Shown: positions 1-8,361, counted from the stretch's first letter. The stretch is DNA of 38,515 nucleotides from Aalborgiella sp040079635 (GCA_040079635.1 JBEBJY010000021.1:1-38515), one strand, 5' to 3'. Numbers and translations are program-made. Notes: generated by a model from the sequence alone, not told the origin.

Positions 1-535
1 GGCTGGTGGCGGGGATGGTCACGCTGGGGGCTTGGAGCTGGGCGCGCGGAACCGGTGTGGATGAGGCCACAAAAGTGGCTGGTTTGCGGACGGGCAGCTC
101 TAGTTTCGGGCCATCGGGTGCCGTTGCGGAAGCGGCTAATACAGCGTCAACCTTGCTGATGGATTTGAGCACCAGGTCGTCCGTCACTTTGGCACCCACT
201 TGGTAGGGTTTGGCGGGTTTGTCTTCAATGGCGATCAAAGCGATACCCTGTCCGCTGGGTGATGTGGCTAGCCCAAAGAGTGATAATTTGACCTTAGACG
301 ATGAATTTACAGACTGCATTGCTATGCTATCAGTAGCGCCTAAAAGCTTGGCAATAGCTTTGGTATCCACCACGACAGCCGGTTTTACCATGGCTGCAGT
401 GGCTTCAACGGGCGTGGTGGTGACAAATTTAAACGCCCAATACGCAGCGCACAGCCCCACAGCCGCCCACACCATGAATGTAAAGAGGCGTAAAGTCCAA
501 GTATTCGAGCCCATATTGGCGTTGGCAATCTTCAT
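1..535 (-). CDS. gspC: T2SS inner-membrane protein GspC (3' part cut by window edge)
   Basis: GspC links the inner-membrane platform of the type II secretion system to the secretin GspD. About 178 codons are visible, starting at ATG 535-533 and open to the window edge. The N-terminus is short and cytoplasmic, followed by one membrane segment (residues about 16-36, rich in W, A, V, L). After a linker comes an HR-type domain containing VKLSLFGLATSPSGQGIALI and then KPYQVGAKVTDDLVLKSI, the usual homology-region pattern. A Pro/Ala-rich stretch follows at the cut end. The gene diverges from gspG across 99 bp. The missing 3' end would hold the remainder of the protein. Identification rests on this domain pattern plus the neighbouring gsp genes. 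Confidence 0.85.
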   Translation of the reverse strand, partial: MKIANANMGSNTWTLRLFTFMVWAAVGLCAAYWAFKFVTTTPVEATAAMVKPAVVVDTKAIAKLLGATDSIAMQSVNSSSKVKLSLFGLATSPSGQGIALIAIEDKPAKPYQVGAKVTDDLVLKSISKVDAVLAASATAPDGPKLELPVRKPATFVASSTPVPRAQLQAPSVTIPATS

Positions 536-592
536 AAGGCGATTATGATGGAATCTTGAATTTAATTTGCGATCAAATGCTTCTTTACGAGT

Positions 593-622
593 ATTTAACG
601 ACCATTTAACGGCTATTTAAGA
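593..622. promoter_or_regulatory. Three 11-bp-spaced direct repeats between gspC and gspG
   Basis: ATTTAACG occurs at 593-600 and again at 604-611, and ATTTAAGA follows at 615-622. The 11-bp period is one helical turn. The array lies in the 99-bp divergent region just before an AGAGG ribosome-binding site (620-624) for gspG. Tandem direct repeats at this spacing are typical of sites for OmpR/PhoB-type response regulators. The regulator itself is unknown, so the role is inferred. Confidence 0.45.
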
Positions 623-634
623 GGTATAACTTAC

Positions 635-1096
635 ATGTTGCAGCAGAAATTTCAAAATCAAGGTATCCGCCGTCGTCTGACACGACATTTAACTCGGGGT
701 TTCACGCTGATAGAGCTAATGGTGGTCGTCGTCATCATTGGCGTGCTAGCTGCGGTGATTTTGCCCAATGTGATTGGCCGTGACGACGATGCACGCGTGG
801 CTGTCGCTAAAACCGATGTAAACAACATCATGCAAGCGCTCAAACTGTACAAACTAGACAACCAAAATTTCCCCTCTAGTGAGCAGGGTTTGCAAGCGCT
901 GTCGACCCGCCCGACCGCTGGCCCCGCTCCCGCGAACTGGAAAGGCTATATCGAAAAACTGCCGAACGACCCGTGGGGACGGCCGTACCAGTACTTGAAC
1001 CCTGGCGTCAACAAAGAGATTGATGTGATGAGCTTTGGCGCTGACGGCGTAGCCGGTGGTGAGGGGAAAAATGCGGATATTGGCTCTTGGCAATAA
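635..1096 (+). CDS. gspG: T2SS major pseudopilin GspG
   Basis: GspG is the main subunit of the periplasmic pseudopilus that drives secretion. The 153-residue protein has a basic leader (residues 1-21) and a type IV prepilin cleavage site G/FTLIELM. The mature N-terminus is a hydrophobic helix (VVVVIIGVLAAVILP). The C-terminal half carries the GspG signature NDPWGRPYQYLNPG and the Asp/Gly-rich calcium-loop region with DVMSFGADG and GKNADIGSW. Start ATG 635 is preceded by AGAGG. Its 3' end overlaps gspH. Length and motifs are standard for the family. Confidence 0.97.
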   Translation: MLQQKFQNQGIRRRLTRHLTRGFTLIELMVVVVIIGVLAAVILPNVIGRDDDARVAVAKTDVNNIMQALKLYKLDNQNFPSSEQGLQALSTRPTAGPAPANWKGYIEKLPNDPWGRPYQYLNPGVNKEIDVMSFGADGVAGGEGKNADIGSWQ

Positions 1097-1592
1097 GGTC
1101 AGCATTCCTATTAAACATCGCCTAAATACAAGCGACTTGAAAGAGCGCGGCTTCACTTTGATGGAGCTGATGGTGGTGGTTGCCATCATCGCCATTGCCA
1201 GTGCTGGTGTGATGTTTGCTATTCCAGACGCTTCTGCCACGGCTTTAGAGCGTGAGGCTCTGCGTCTGTCCGCCTTGTTGGACTCAGCACGTGCCCAATC
1301 TCGCGCTAGCGGCTTGGCAATCACTTGGAAGCCGACAGAAGATGGCTTTGCGTTTGAAGGGATGCCACAAATCAAAAACACTAAGACTGGCGAGATGGAA
1401 GATGCGGTGAAATTTCCCAAAACATGGCTCAGCACCGACACAAGCGTGGATGCCAGCAGCCGTTTGGCCTTAGGACCCGAGCCGGTGATAGCACAGCAAG
1501 AAGTGGTGCTGCGGCACGCATCGCGCAGTTTGACGCTGTCGACGGATGGGATTCGGCCTTTTGCCATCAAGTCCAGCAATGAAGTTCAGTGA
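1071..1592 (+). CDS. gspH: T2SS minor pseudopilin GspH
   Basis: GspH is a minor pseudopilin of the pseudopilus. I chose ATG 1071 over the upstream in-frame GTG 1056 because GAGGGG (1061-1066) lies at ribosome-binding distance. This gives 173 residues and a 26-bp overlap with gspG. A leader of about 30 residues ends at the prepilin cleavage site G/FTLMELM. The hydrophobic helix VVVAIIAIASAGVMFAI follows, then a GspH-type beta domain with ALEREALRLSALLDSARAQS. The gene ends in a GTGA overlap with gspI, consistent with translational coupling. Confidence 0.93.
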   Translation: MRILALGNKVSIPIKHRLNTSDLKERGFTLMELMVVVAIIAIASAGVMFAIPDASATALEREALRLSALLDSARAQSRASGLAITWKPTEDGFAFEGMPQIKNTKTGEMEDAVKFPKTWLSTDTSVDASSRLALGPEPVIAQQEVVLRHASRSLTLSTDGIRPFAIKSSNEVQ

Positions 1593-1975
1593 ATAAATCA
1601 AGAACACTTACGTATGGCTTTACGCTGATAGAGGTGCTCGTGGCGCTGGGTATTGTGTCGATTGCGCTTTTAGCGGGCATGCGGGCGACGGATTCGCTGG
1701 TCAACAATGCGCAGCGTTTGTCTGACGTGCTGCTGGGGCAAGTCTGCGTGGAAAACGAGCTCATCAAAGTGCGTTTAAGCAAAGCCATGCCGAATGTGGG
1801 CGACAGCACGTTTAGCTGCGAACAAGCAGGCAAAACCATGCTGGGGAAAATGACCGTGAGCGCCACACCCAACCCCAGCTTTAGGCGTGTGGATACGGAA
1901 GTGTTTCAAGGCGAGAAGCTGGATACGGGTGCGACCAGCGTGATCAAACTCTCCACCATTGTGGGGCGGTTTTGA
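1589..1975 (+). CDS. gspI: T2SS minor pseudopilin GspI
   Basis: GspI is the minor pseudopilin that, with J and K, forms the initiating tip of the pseudopilus. The 128-residue product starts at GTG 1589, which overlaps the gspH stop (GTGA). Its leader is only about ten residues, followed by the cleavage site G/FTLIEVLVALGIVSIALLA, typical of GspI. NNAQRLSDVLLGQVCVENEL corresponds to the conserved helix. The gene ends in TGATG, overlapping the gspJ start by one base. Two cysteines (VCVEN and FSCEQ) could form a disulfide in the periplasm; this is inferred. Confidence 0.93.
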   Translation: MNKSRTLTYGFTLIEVLVALGIVSIALLAGMRATDSLVNNAQRLSDVLLGQVCVENELIKVRLSKAMPNVGDSTFSCEQAGKTMLGKMTVSATPNPSFRRVDTEVFQGEKLDTGATSVIKLSTIVGRF

Positions 1976-2676
1976 TGGGTCAACAAGTAAGATGCCCTAA
2001 AAAAAATGGTTTTACATTGGTTGAGCTGTTGGTCGCTTTGGTGATCATGGCTTTGTTGGCGCTGCTGAGCTGGCGTGGCTTGGATGGCATGACGCGGGTG
2101 CAAAGCCAAACCCAATCGCATACCGATGGCGTGCTGGCGCTGCAGGCTGGCCTGGCGCAATGGCAAACCGATTTAGATGCGATAAGCCTGCAAACCAATG
2201 TACTGGGCGTCTCTGGGCTGAATTACGACGGCAATGTGCTGCGATTGACACGCCGCTATGCTGAGGATGGCGATAAAAGTGACAAGTTTGAAAAAAGCGA
2301 CAGCATTCGTGTGGTGGCGTGGAGCCAACGTGTGGTCGATGAAAAAACAAGCTGGCTGCGTTGGCAATCCCCCCCCCTGAAAACCCGCGCTGAGTTGCAA
2401 GCGGCATGGTTGCAAGCCGCGACATGGGCCAAAGAGGGCAACGAAGCGGACCGGAAACGTGAAGTGGCCGTAGCCACAGTAGACAAATGGCAAATGCTGT
2501 ATTACGAGAACGATGCCTGGGTCAATGCGCAGTCTAGCGGCGGCATGGATAGTGCAACAGGCACGGCCACAATTCCTGACGGTATTCGCTTGGTGCTGAC
2601 TTTGGCGCAGGGCCAAGCCTTGGTAGGCAACATCACACGCGATTGGGCAAGACCCACATTAGGTGGTGGCAAATGA
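1975..2676 (+). CDS. gspJ: T2SS minor pseudopilin GspJ
   Basis: GspJ is a component of the I-J-K tip complex. ATG 1975 overlaps the gspI stop as TGATG and is preferred over the upstream TTG 1972. The protein has 233 residues, with prepilin site G/FTLVELLVALVIMALLALL after a short basic leader. Next is the family segment SWRGLDGMTRVQSQT. The C-terminal part contains VRLVLTLAQGQ-type beta strands (here GIRLVLTLAQGQALVGNITR). The gene terminates in an ATGA overlap with gspK. Confidence 0.93.
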   Translation: MGQQVRCPKKNGFTLVELLVALVIMALLALLSWRGLDGMTRVQSQTQSHTDGVLALQAGLAQWQTDLDAISLQTNVLGVSGLNYDGNVLRLTRRYAEDGDKSDKFEKSDSIRVVAWSQRVVDEKTSWLRWQSPPLKTRAELQAAWLQAATWAKEGNEADRKREVAVATVDKWQMLYYENDAWVNAQSSGGMDSATGTATIPDGIRLVLTLAQGQALVGNITRDWARPTLGGGK

Positions 2677-3668
2677 CGAAACACGCAGTGTTCAATCGCA
2701 AGCATAACTTCGGTGCAGCGCTGCTCTCAGCCATGTTGACGGTTACCTTGGTCGCCACCTTTGCCGCCGCTGCTTTGTGGCAGCAATGGCGCAGCGTGGA
2801 AGTGGAAATTGCTGAGCGCGGGCGGGTGCAGGTAGCTTGGCTGTTGGTGGGAGCGCTGGATTGGTCGAGATTGATTCTGCGTATCGACGGACGTGCAGCG
2901 ACAACTGACCATTTGGCCGAGCCATGGGCCGTGGCGCTGCAAGAATCGCGTTTATCCACTTTTTTAGCAGCCGACAAAAACAACACGGGGGGTTTGACGG
3001 CGGAAGAGCAAGTCGATGCATTTTTGTCTGGCGGCATGGTGGATGCGCAATCTAAACTGAATGTTTTTAACTTGATTGAATCGGGGCAAATCTCCGCGGT
3101 GCATCAGGCAGCTTTCAAAAAATTATTTGAACACCTGAACTTACCCGCTACCGAACTTGAGAGTTTTGTAACCAATTTAAGAAACGCCTTGAGTCCTAAT
3201 GCACCAGCGACTGCGGCTTTGATGCCACAACGGATGCGACAGCTGACCTGGCTGGGCATAAAATCAGCCACACTTGCCAAGCTCACACCTTACGTTACGC
3301 TGCTACCAGAGCGCACAACCGTCAATATCAACACCGCAGATGCAGAAGTGATTTACGCCATCGTCCCTGGCTTGGAGCTAGCCGATGCGAAATTAACGGT
3401 GTCTGCACGCGAAAGCGCGCATTTCCCCAGCATTGCCGAAGCCGCCACCAAAGTGCCTGCTTTGAACGGCAAGCTGCAAGAGACACAACACAGTGTGGCG
3501 ACACGGTTTTTTGAAGTCAGCGGGCGTATCCGCCTTGAACAAACCGTGGTAGAAGAGCAATCTTTGGTACAGCGTGATGCACAAAGCAATGTCAAAACCC
3601 TGTGGCGCGAGCGGGCTGTCGTGGCCGCGCCGGAAATATCTACAAACACCTCTTTACCTAAGCCATAA
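2673..3668 (+). CDS. gspK: T2SS minor pseudopilin GspK
   Basis: GspK is the largest minor pseudopilin and caps the pseudopilus tip. ATG 2673 overlaps the gspJ stop (ATGA) and gives 331 residues; an in-frame TTG at 2643 would extend far into gspJ and is not favoured. The N-terminus carries GAALLSAMLTVTLVATFAAA and, as usual for GspK, lacks the Glu-5 of other pseudopilins. GRVQVAWLLVGALDWSRLIL and the TTVNINTADAEVIYAIVPGL helix-hairpin-helix-like segment match the family. It is followed by a 45-bp gap before gspL, the only real gap inside G-E. Confidence 0.93.
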   Translation: MTKHAVFNRKHNFGAALLSAMLTVTLVATFAAAALWQQWRSVEVEIAERGRVQVAWLLVGALDWSRLILRIDGRAATTDHLAEPWAVALQESRLSTFLAADKNNTGGLTAEEQVDAFLSGGMVDAQSKLNVFNLIESGQISAVHQAAFKKLFEHLNLPATELESFVTNLRNALSPNAPATAALMPQRMRQLTWLGIKSATLAKLTPYVTLLPERTTVNINTADAEVIYAIVPGLELADAKLTVSARESAHFPSIAEAATKVPALNGKLQETQHSVATRFFEVSGRIRLEQTVVEEQSLVQRDAQSNVKTLWRERAVVAAPEISTNTSLPKP

Positions 3669-3713
3669 GCTTACGTGTACCAAAAACTACCAACTGCCCC
3701 CTACAATGCGCCT

Positions 3714-4952
3714 ATGAGTAAGTTGATCGTCTCCCTGCCATACCCCAGCTTAGCTGACAACGTCAACACGCCGTATCAATACGTGCTGGCTAACGATGCG
3801 CAAAATCGCGATCATCGCGGTAAGAGCGGTGCGGCCACGTTGGGTGAGTTGCCCAAAGCCGACGCCACGATTTTGGTCGTACCGGCTCGAGCCTTGTCTT
3901 GGCACCAAGTGGATTTACCCAAGGTACCCAAAGCCCGTTTACGTGCTGCTTTAGATGGCCTCTTAGAAGAACGCTTGCTTGATGACACCAATGCAATGGC
4001 GTTTGCCCTGTCACCTGAAGCGCAAACCGGCAAAGCCGCAGCAGGCGCTTGGGTTGCAGCTTGTGACAAGGTTTGGCTGAAAAGCGCCACACAAGCATTT
4101 GACGCTGCCGGCTGCCGCATTACCCAAGTGGTGCCTGAGTTTTGGCCACAAAATGAACCCCAAATTGTGGTCACTGGTACCCCTGAAGAAGCCTGGATTA
4201 GCCGCGCTGATGCACAAGGTGTGATGACTATGCCGCTGCGACATGGAGACACCAGCGGCGTTTTAGGTGCTCTTTTAGCGAATTTTTCAACTGAAACGCA
4301 GATTTTGGCAGAACCAGCTGTCGTGGCGTTGGCTGAAGCTACTTTGTCACACAAAGTGGCGTTGCGACCGCAATCAGAGGGTTTACAACAAAGTGCTACC
4401 TCGTTGTGGGAATTAGCACAGTTTGAGCAAAGCTTGAGCGGCGATAGCCAAGGCCTGAAAAGTGTGATTCGACAGTGGCAAAACTTTTGGCAATCCCCCG
4501 CTTGGCGCCCTGCGCGATGGGGTTTGGCGGCGCTGTTACTGGCAAATATTGTGGGCTTGAATGTGTGGGCTTGGCAGCAGCAAACCAGCTTGAATGCCAA
4601 ACGCGCGCAAATGAATAATCTACTGACGCAGTCATTCCCAAATGTCAAAGCCGTTGTGGATGCCCCCTTGCAAATGAGCCGTGAATTGAGCGCATTGCGT
4701 CAAGCTACAGGCGCCAGCGCCGCACAAAACCTGGAATCATTACTTTCTGCTTTTGGCAGCTCGAACAGAACTCCAGCCGGCGTATTTATTGCTCCTAATG
4801 CTATTGAATATGCAGCAAATAGCATCAATTTTAAAGGTATTAAACTTGCCGGAAATGAATTAGCAGCTGCGCAAGCCAAGCTTAAAAGCATGGGTTATAC
4901 GCTCACTCAAAATGGTGATACGGTCAGTCTAAAAGTGCAGGTGACGCCATGA
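3714..4952 (+). CDS. gspL: T2SS inner-membrane platform protein GspL
   Basis: GspL is a bitopic inner-membrane protein that recruits the ATPase GspE and pairs with GspM. ATG 3714 gives 412 residues; a GTG at 3675 would add 13 poorly supported residues. The N-terminal cytoplasmic actin-like domain (about 1-250) includes ATILVVPARALSWHQVDLPK and the segment LRAALDGLLEERLLDD. A single membrane segment lies near residues 270-290 (WGLAALLLANIVGLNVWAW), followed by a periplasmic ferredoxin-like domain. Codons at 4774-4820, in that domain, match the inverted form of the dispersed 46-bp repeat. The 3' end overlaps gspM. Confidence 0.93.
   Translation: MSKLIVSLPYPSLADNVNTPYQYVLANDAQNRDHRGKSGAATLGELPKADATILVVPARALSWHQVDLPKVPKARLRAALDGLLEERLLDDTNAMAFALSPEAQTGKAAAGAWVAACDKVWLKSATQAFDAAGCRITQVVPEFWPQNEPQIVVTGTPEEAWISRADAQGVMTMPLRHGDTSGVLGALLANFSTETQILAEPAVVALAEATLSHKVALRPQSEGLQQSATSLWELAQFEQSLSGDSQGLKSVIRQWQNFWQSPAWRPARWGLAALLLANIVGLNVWAWQQQTSLNAKRAQMNNLLTQSFPNVKAVVDAPLQMSRELSALRQATGASAAQNLESLLSAFGSSNRTPAGVFIAPNAIEYAANSINFKGIKLAGNELAAAQAKLKSMGYTLTQNGDTVSLKVQVTP
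4774..4820 (-). repeat. 46-bp repeat look-alike inside gspL
   Basis: On the plus strand this segment matches the inverted 46-bp repeat without gaps. By hand count 34 of 46 bases agree, including an exact 18-base run at 4775-4792 (AGCCGGCGTATTTATTGC). The distal end matches as GCTATT and GCAAAT. It encodes residues PAGVFIAPNAIEYAANS of GspL. The consensus in-frame stop at the centre is replaced by sense codons. Confidence 0.7.
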
Positions 4953-5422
4953 TGGAAACGTATTTAAATTACTGGAGACAGCTCAAAATAAGCGAAAGAC
5001 GCTTGATTTTGGCTGCGTTTTGGGTCATTTTTGCAGCCTTATTATGGTTGTTTGCTGTCGCTCCCGCGCTCAAGACCATTCAAGAAGCGCCTGAGCAACA
5101 TCGCACTTTAGACGTCAAATTACAGAGCATGCGCGCCATGGCCAGCGAGGCAAAAGTCTTGCAAAGTCAACCCAAACTTGCATTTGATGATGCGCAAAAA
5201 GCCCTGCAAAGCGCTGTCACCCAACGTTTTGGTAGCGCCGCTCAGTTGAATCTAGCAGGTGAGCGAGCAACCTTAACGCTGAAAAATGCCAATTCGCAAG
5301 AACTGGCGCAATGGCTGACACAAGTCCGCGTCAATGCGCGTGCGCAGCCGGGAGAGGCCAAGCTCAGCAGAAATGGCGATGGTTGGGATGGCACTTTGGT
5401 GCTGAATTTGCCTAAAAAATGA
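4949..5422 (+). CDS. gspM: T2SS inner-membrane protein GspM
   Basis: GspM is the partner of GspL in the inner-membrane platform. It has 157 residues: a short cytoplasmic N-terminus (YWRQLKISERRLILAAFWVI), one membrane helix (about residues 17-37) and a periplasmic domain ending NGDGWDGTLVLNLPKK. The region FGSAAQLNLAGERATLTLKN fits the ferredoxin-like GspM fold. ATG 4949 overlaps the gspL stop (ATGA); ATG 4952 is an alternative. Its own stop overlaps gspN in the same way, so L-M-N are translationally coupled. Confidence 0.9.
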   Translation: MMETYLNYWRQLKISERRLILAAFWVIFAALLWLFAVAPALKTIQEAPEQHRTLDVKLQSMRAMASEAKVLQSQPKLAFDDAQKALQSAVTQRFGSAAQLNLAGERATLTLKNANSQELAQWLTQVRVNARAQPGEAKLSRNGDGWDGTLVLNLPKK

Positions 5423-6219
5423 GAAAAGCAGCACTTAAATCCTCGCCGCCATGGCGTTGGGCTGGAATCGGGTCTCTGCTAGGTTTGTTACTTGCGACCG
5501 TGCTGTTCGCACCGGCCGCTTGGCTCAGTACAGCCTTGTCACTGGGCAGCCAAGGGCGCGTGGTGTTGAATGAACCTAATGGCACGGTATGGAACGGCTC
5601 TGGGCAATTGGTGCTGTCAGGTGGCGTGGGTAGCCGAGACGCCACCACCCTGCCAGGGCGCATCCACTGGCGGCTCAAACCAACTGTCACTTTAGACTTA
5701 CAACTGAATGTGGATGCCGATTGCTGCACCGCACAAAGCCTTGATATTTTGGTTTCGCCGCATTGGGATGGCTTAGAAGCTGTGGTGCAGCCCAGTCAGT
5801 CAAATTGGCCAGCCACGCTGCTCACGGGGCTGGGTGCTCCCTTTAACACCATTGACTTACAAGCAACACTTAAGCTAAATACTCAAGTCCTAACGTTAAA
5901 ATGGCTGAATAAGCAATTAAAGTTAGAGGGAAAAGCTGCCTTGGATGTGATCGACGCATCAACACGGCTTTCGACCTTAAGACCAGTTGGCAGCTATCGG
6001 CTTAATTTTCAAGGCAGCGAAGGGGCGGCGGCGCCGAGCTTGAATTTAGAGACACTCAGCGGCAGCCTGTTGCTGTCAGGAAGTGGCCAATTGACCGGTA
6101 ACCGTTGGCGCTTCAACGGTGAGGCGAGCGCCGCGCCAGGTTTTGAGGCCGCATTGAGCAATTTTTTAGACATCCTTGGACGCCGCGTAGGGCCGCGATC
6201 CATCATCACAGTAGGCTAA
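5419..6219 (+). CDS. gspN: T2SS protein GspN
   Basis: GspN is an accessory T2SS protein present in some systems; its role is poorly defined. The product has 266 residues with one N-terminal membrane segment (residues about 13-35, GIGSLLGLLLATVLFAPAAW). A periplasmic domain follows with the family pattern GTVWNGSGQLVLSGG and GRIHWRLKP. The central part is rich in beta-forming stretches, and GSLLLSGSGQL lies near the C-terminus. ATG 5419 overlaps the gspM stop. gspD follows after 7 bp. Confidence 0.88.
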   Translation: MRKAALKSSPPWRWAGIGSLLGLLLATVLFAPAAWLSTALSLGSQGRVVLNEPNGTVWNGSGQLVLSGGVGSRDATTLPGRIHWRLKPTVTLDLQLNVDADCCTAQSLDILVSPHWDGLEAVVQPSQSNWPATLLTGLGAPFNTIDLQATLKLNTQVLTLKWLNKQLKLEGKAALDVIDASTRLSTLRPVGSYRLNFQGSEGAAAPSLNLETLSGSLLLSGSGQLTGNRWRFNGEASAAPGFEAALSNFLDILGRRVGPRSIITVG

Positions 6220-6226
6220 TAGTTAC

Positions 6227-8359
6227 ATGAATTACTTATTTAGAAGCTTTAAAATGCAACAAATTTCAATATTTTTGAAAATGCATTTTGCTACATTATT
6301 AATAGCATTATCAGCAATAATAACACTGGCTCCAGCTAATTTATACGCGCAAAAACAAGGTGAAGCAATTACTTTAAATTTTGTGAATGCTGAAATTGAA
6401 GCCGTCTCGCGCACCATGGCCGTGATCACAGGACGCAATCTGGTGGTCGATCCGCGTGTCAAAGGAACCATGAATTTATCCAGCGAAAAAGCACTGTCGC
6501 CTTTAGCTGCTTTCAACCAATTTGTAACTACGCTTCGTTTGCAAGGTGTCGTGGTGGTCGAGTCGCAAGGGATTTACAAAGTGGTACCTGAGGCGGATGC
6601 AAAGTTGATTACCAGCGTCGTCTCTGCCGGCGGGGCGCCGACCAGGGCGGGAAATAACCAAATCGTGACTCAGATTTTCAACTTGAACTACGATTCCGCC
6701 GCGAATTTGCTGCCGATCTTGCGACCATTGATTAGCCCTAACAATACCATCAATGTCAATCCAGGTAACAACTCACTCATCATCACTGACTATGCCGACA
6801 ATTTGCAGCGAATTGCGCGAATCATCGCCGCCAGCGATTTGCCAACAGCGACAGATGTTGAAATCATTCCACTTAAAAACGCATTAGCCAGTGATTTGGC
6901 ACCCTTGGTATTGCGATTGGTAGATTCAGGATCATCGACATTGGCTGCATTCAATGCGGGCACTGGCCAATCAGATACATCCGTGCGCACCACGGTGATT
7001 TCCGAACCCAAAAGTAATTCTTTGATTGTGCGATCCTCTAATAGTGCACGCATGTCGTTGGTGAAGTCATTGATCTCTAAAATGGATCAAAAAAATACAC
7101 TTAGCGACACTGGCAATGTGCATGTGGTGTTTCTAAAAAATGCAGATGCCAGCAAATTAGCGGTCACACTACGCGCGGCCATTTCAACCAGTGCCCAAGG
7201 TGCAACGACGGCTGTGCCAGCGGCGGCGCAACAAGGAGCTGCAGCCCAACCAGCAGCTGCGGCAACTGGAGGACAAATTCAATCTGATGTTGCCACTAAC
7301 TCGCTCATCATCACTGCGCCGGATCCGCAATATCGACAATTACGCGCGATCATTGATCAGCTAGACTCGCGTCGTGCACAAGTGTATGTTGAGTCACTGA
7401 TTGCTGAGATTAACTCTGACAAGGCGGCTGAGTTTGGCATTCAATGGCAAAACGCTTTAGGACAACGTACTGATCCTAATAATTTGGGTGCTGTAGGAAC
7501 AAATTTTGGTTCGGGTGGCAAAAACTTGCTGGCTTTGGCGCTGTCTGGCTTGTCAACGACAGCTACATCTACAGCAGCGCCCTCTGTGCTTCCTGCCATT
7601 GGCATGAATGTAGGTTTGGGAACGATTATTGCTGGCAAAACGGTATTGGGGGTTTTTGCGAACTTCTTGCAAACTACTGGCGAAGGTAATATTTTGTCCA
7701 CGCCTACGCTGCTAACACTTGACAATGAAGAAGCCAAGATCATCATTGGACAAAACGTTCCCTTTGTGACTGGTCAATACACCAATAGCGCTGCCAGTGC
7801 GGGCTCAACAGGTACTGTCAATCCGTTTCAAACGGTTGAACGTAAAGATGTTGGATTGACGCTTAAAGTCAAACCCCAAATCAGTGAAAATGGCACTGTC
7901 AAACTTGAAATTTACCAAGAAGTAAGTAGCGTGCAAGCCTCTTCCATCAACTCTACGACAGGGTTGATTACAAACAAACGTTCGATTCAAACCAACGTGT
8001 TGGTTGAAGATGGCGGCATTGTGGTTCTAGGTGGTTTATTGCAAGACGAGTATTCAGGGAATCAAGAAAAAGTCCCTTTGCTAGGTGATATTCCACTCTT
8101 TGGAAATTTATTTAAAACAGAATCACGCAGTCGTAAAAAAACCAATTTGATGGTATTTTTACGTCCCGTAGTGGTTCGTGATGGTGCAGCAACCGAGCAA
8201 CTCTCGCTAGACCGATACGATTTGATGCGAAGTGGTCAGCAGACAGCACAACCATCCTTCAATCTAGCTGTTCCAATCAATGATTCAGCAATTTTACCTA
8301 CGCAAGTATTGCCAGTAAGAACACCCGCAAAATCTGTTTTGACTGTACCACTCAATTAG
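6227..8359 (+). CDS. gspD: T2SS outer-membrane secretin GspD
   Basis: GspD forms the multimeric outer-membrane channel through which folded substrates leave. ATG 6227 gives 710 residues, but in-frame ATGs at 6254 and 6281 are also possible starts; all precede a signal peptide ending near LAPANLYA. Order: signal, N0 domain (ITLNFVNAEIEAVSRTMAVI), N1-N3 repeats (TQIFNLNYDSAANLLPILRP, VEIIPLKNALASDLAPLVLR, VHVVFLKNADASKLAVTLR), then the secretin domain with VPFVTGQYTN, ERKDVGLTLKVKPQI and VLGGLLQDEYSG. An Ala/Gln-rich insert lies near residues 330-345. The signal-peptide codons (6287-6334) resemble the dispersed 46-bp repeat. gspE starts 2 bp after the stop. Confidence 0.97.
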   Translation: MNYLFRSFKMQQISIFLKMHFATLLIALSAIITLAPANLYAQKQGEAITLNFVNAEIEAVSRTMAVITGRNLVVDPRVKGTMNLSSEKALSPLAAFNQFVTTLRLQGVVVVESQGIYKVVPEADAKLITSVVSAGGAPTRAGNNQIVTQIFNLNYDSAANLLPILRPLISPNNTINVNPGNNSLIITDYADNLQRIARIIAASDLPTATDVEIIPLKNALASDLAPLVLRLVDSGSSTLAAFNAGTGQSDTSVRTTVISEPKSNSLIVRSSNSARMSLVKSLISKMDQKNTLSDTGNVHVVFLKNADASKLAVTLRAAISTSAQGATTAVPAAAQQGAAAQPAAAATGGQIQSDVATNSLIITAPDPQYRQLRAIIDQLDSRRAQVYVESLIAEINSDKAAEFGIQWQNALGQRTDPNNLGAVGTNFGSGGKNLLALALSGLSTTATSTAAPSVLPAIGMNVGLGTIIAGKTVLGVFANFLQTTGEGNILSTPTLLTLDNEEAKIIIGQNVPFVTGQYTNSAASAGSTGTVNPFQTVERKDVGLTLKVKPQISENGTVKLEIYQEVSSVQASSINSTTGLITNKRSIQTNVLVEDGGIVVLGGLLQDEYSGNQEKVPLLGDIPLFGNLFKTESRSRKKTNLMVFLRPVVVRDGAATEQLSLDRYDLMRSGQQTAQPSFNLAVPINDSAILPTQVLPVRTPAKSVLTVPLN
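6287..6334 (+). repeat. 46-bp repeat look-alike in the gspD signal-peptide codons
   Basis: The segment begins TTTGCTAC and continues through TTAATAGCA, GCAATAA and a GGCT end. It aligns gaplessly with the dispersed repeat, 33 of 46 bases by hand count. It is read in the same frame (TTT GCT A-A) as the copy in the secreted nuclease gene, where it also supplies the hydrophobic core of the signal peptide. Low-complexity hydrophobic coding could explain part of the match. Confidence 0.45.
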
Positions 8360-8361
8360 CC

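Noticed and set aside
318..343. Possible fifth coding copy of the 46-bp repeat in gspC (TTGCTAT, TAGC, CTA positions).
   Set aside because: Only the first 26 bases match (about 17 of 26), the second half fails without an indel, so it is not separable from chance.
854..1579. 241-codon minus-strand open frame opposite gspG/gspH.
   Set aside because: It is antisense to two clear pseudopilin genes, with low-complexity composition and no recognisable domain.
3812..4648. 278-codon minus-strand open frame opposite gspL.
   Set aside because: Antisense shadow of a well-supported T2SS gene with unnatural Cys/Ser-rich composition.
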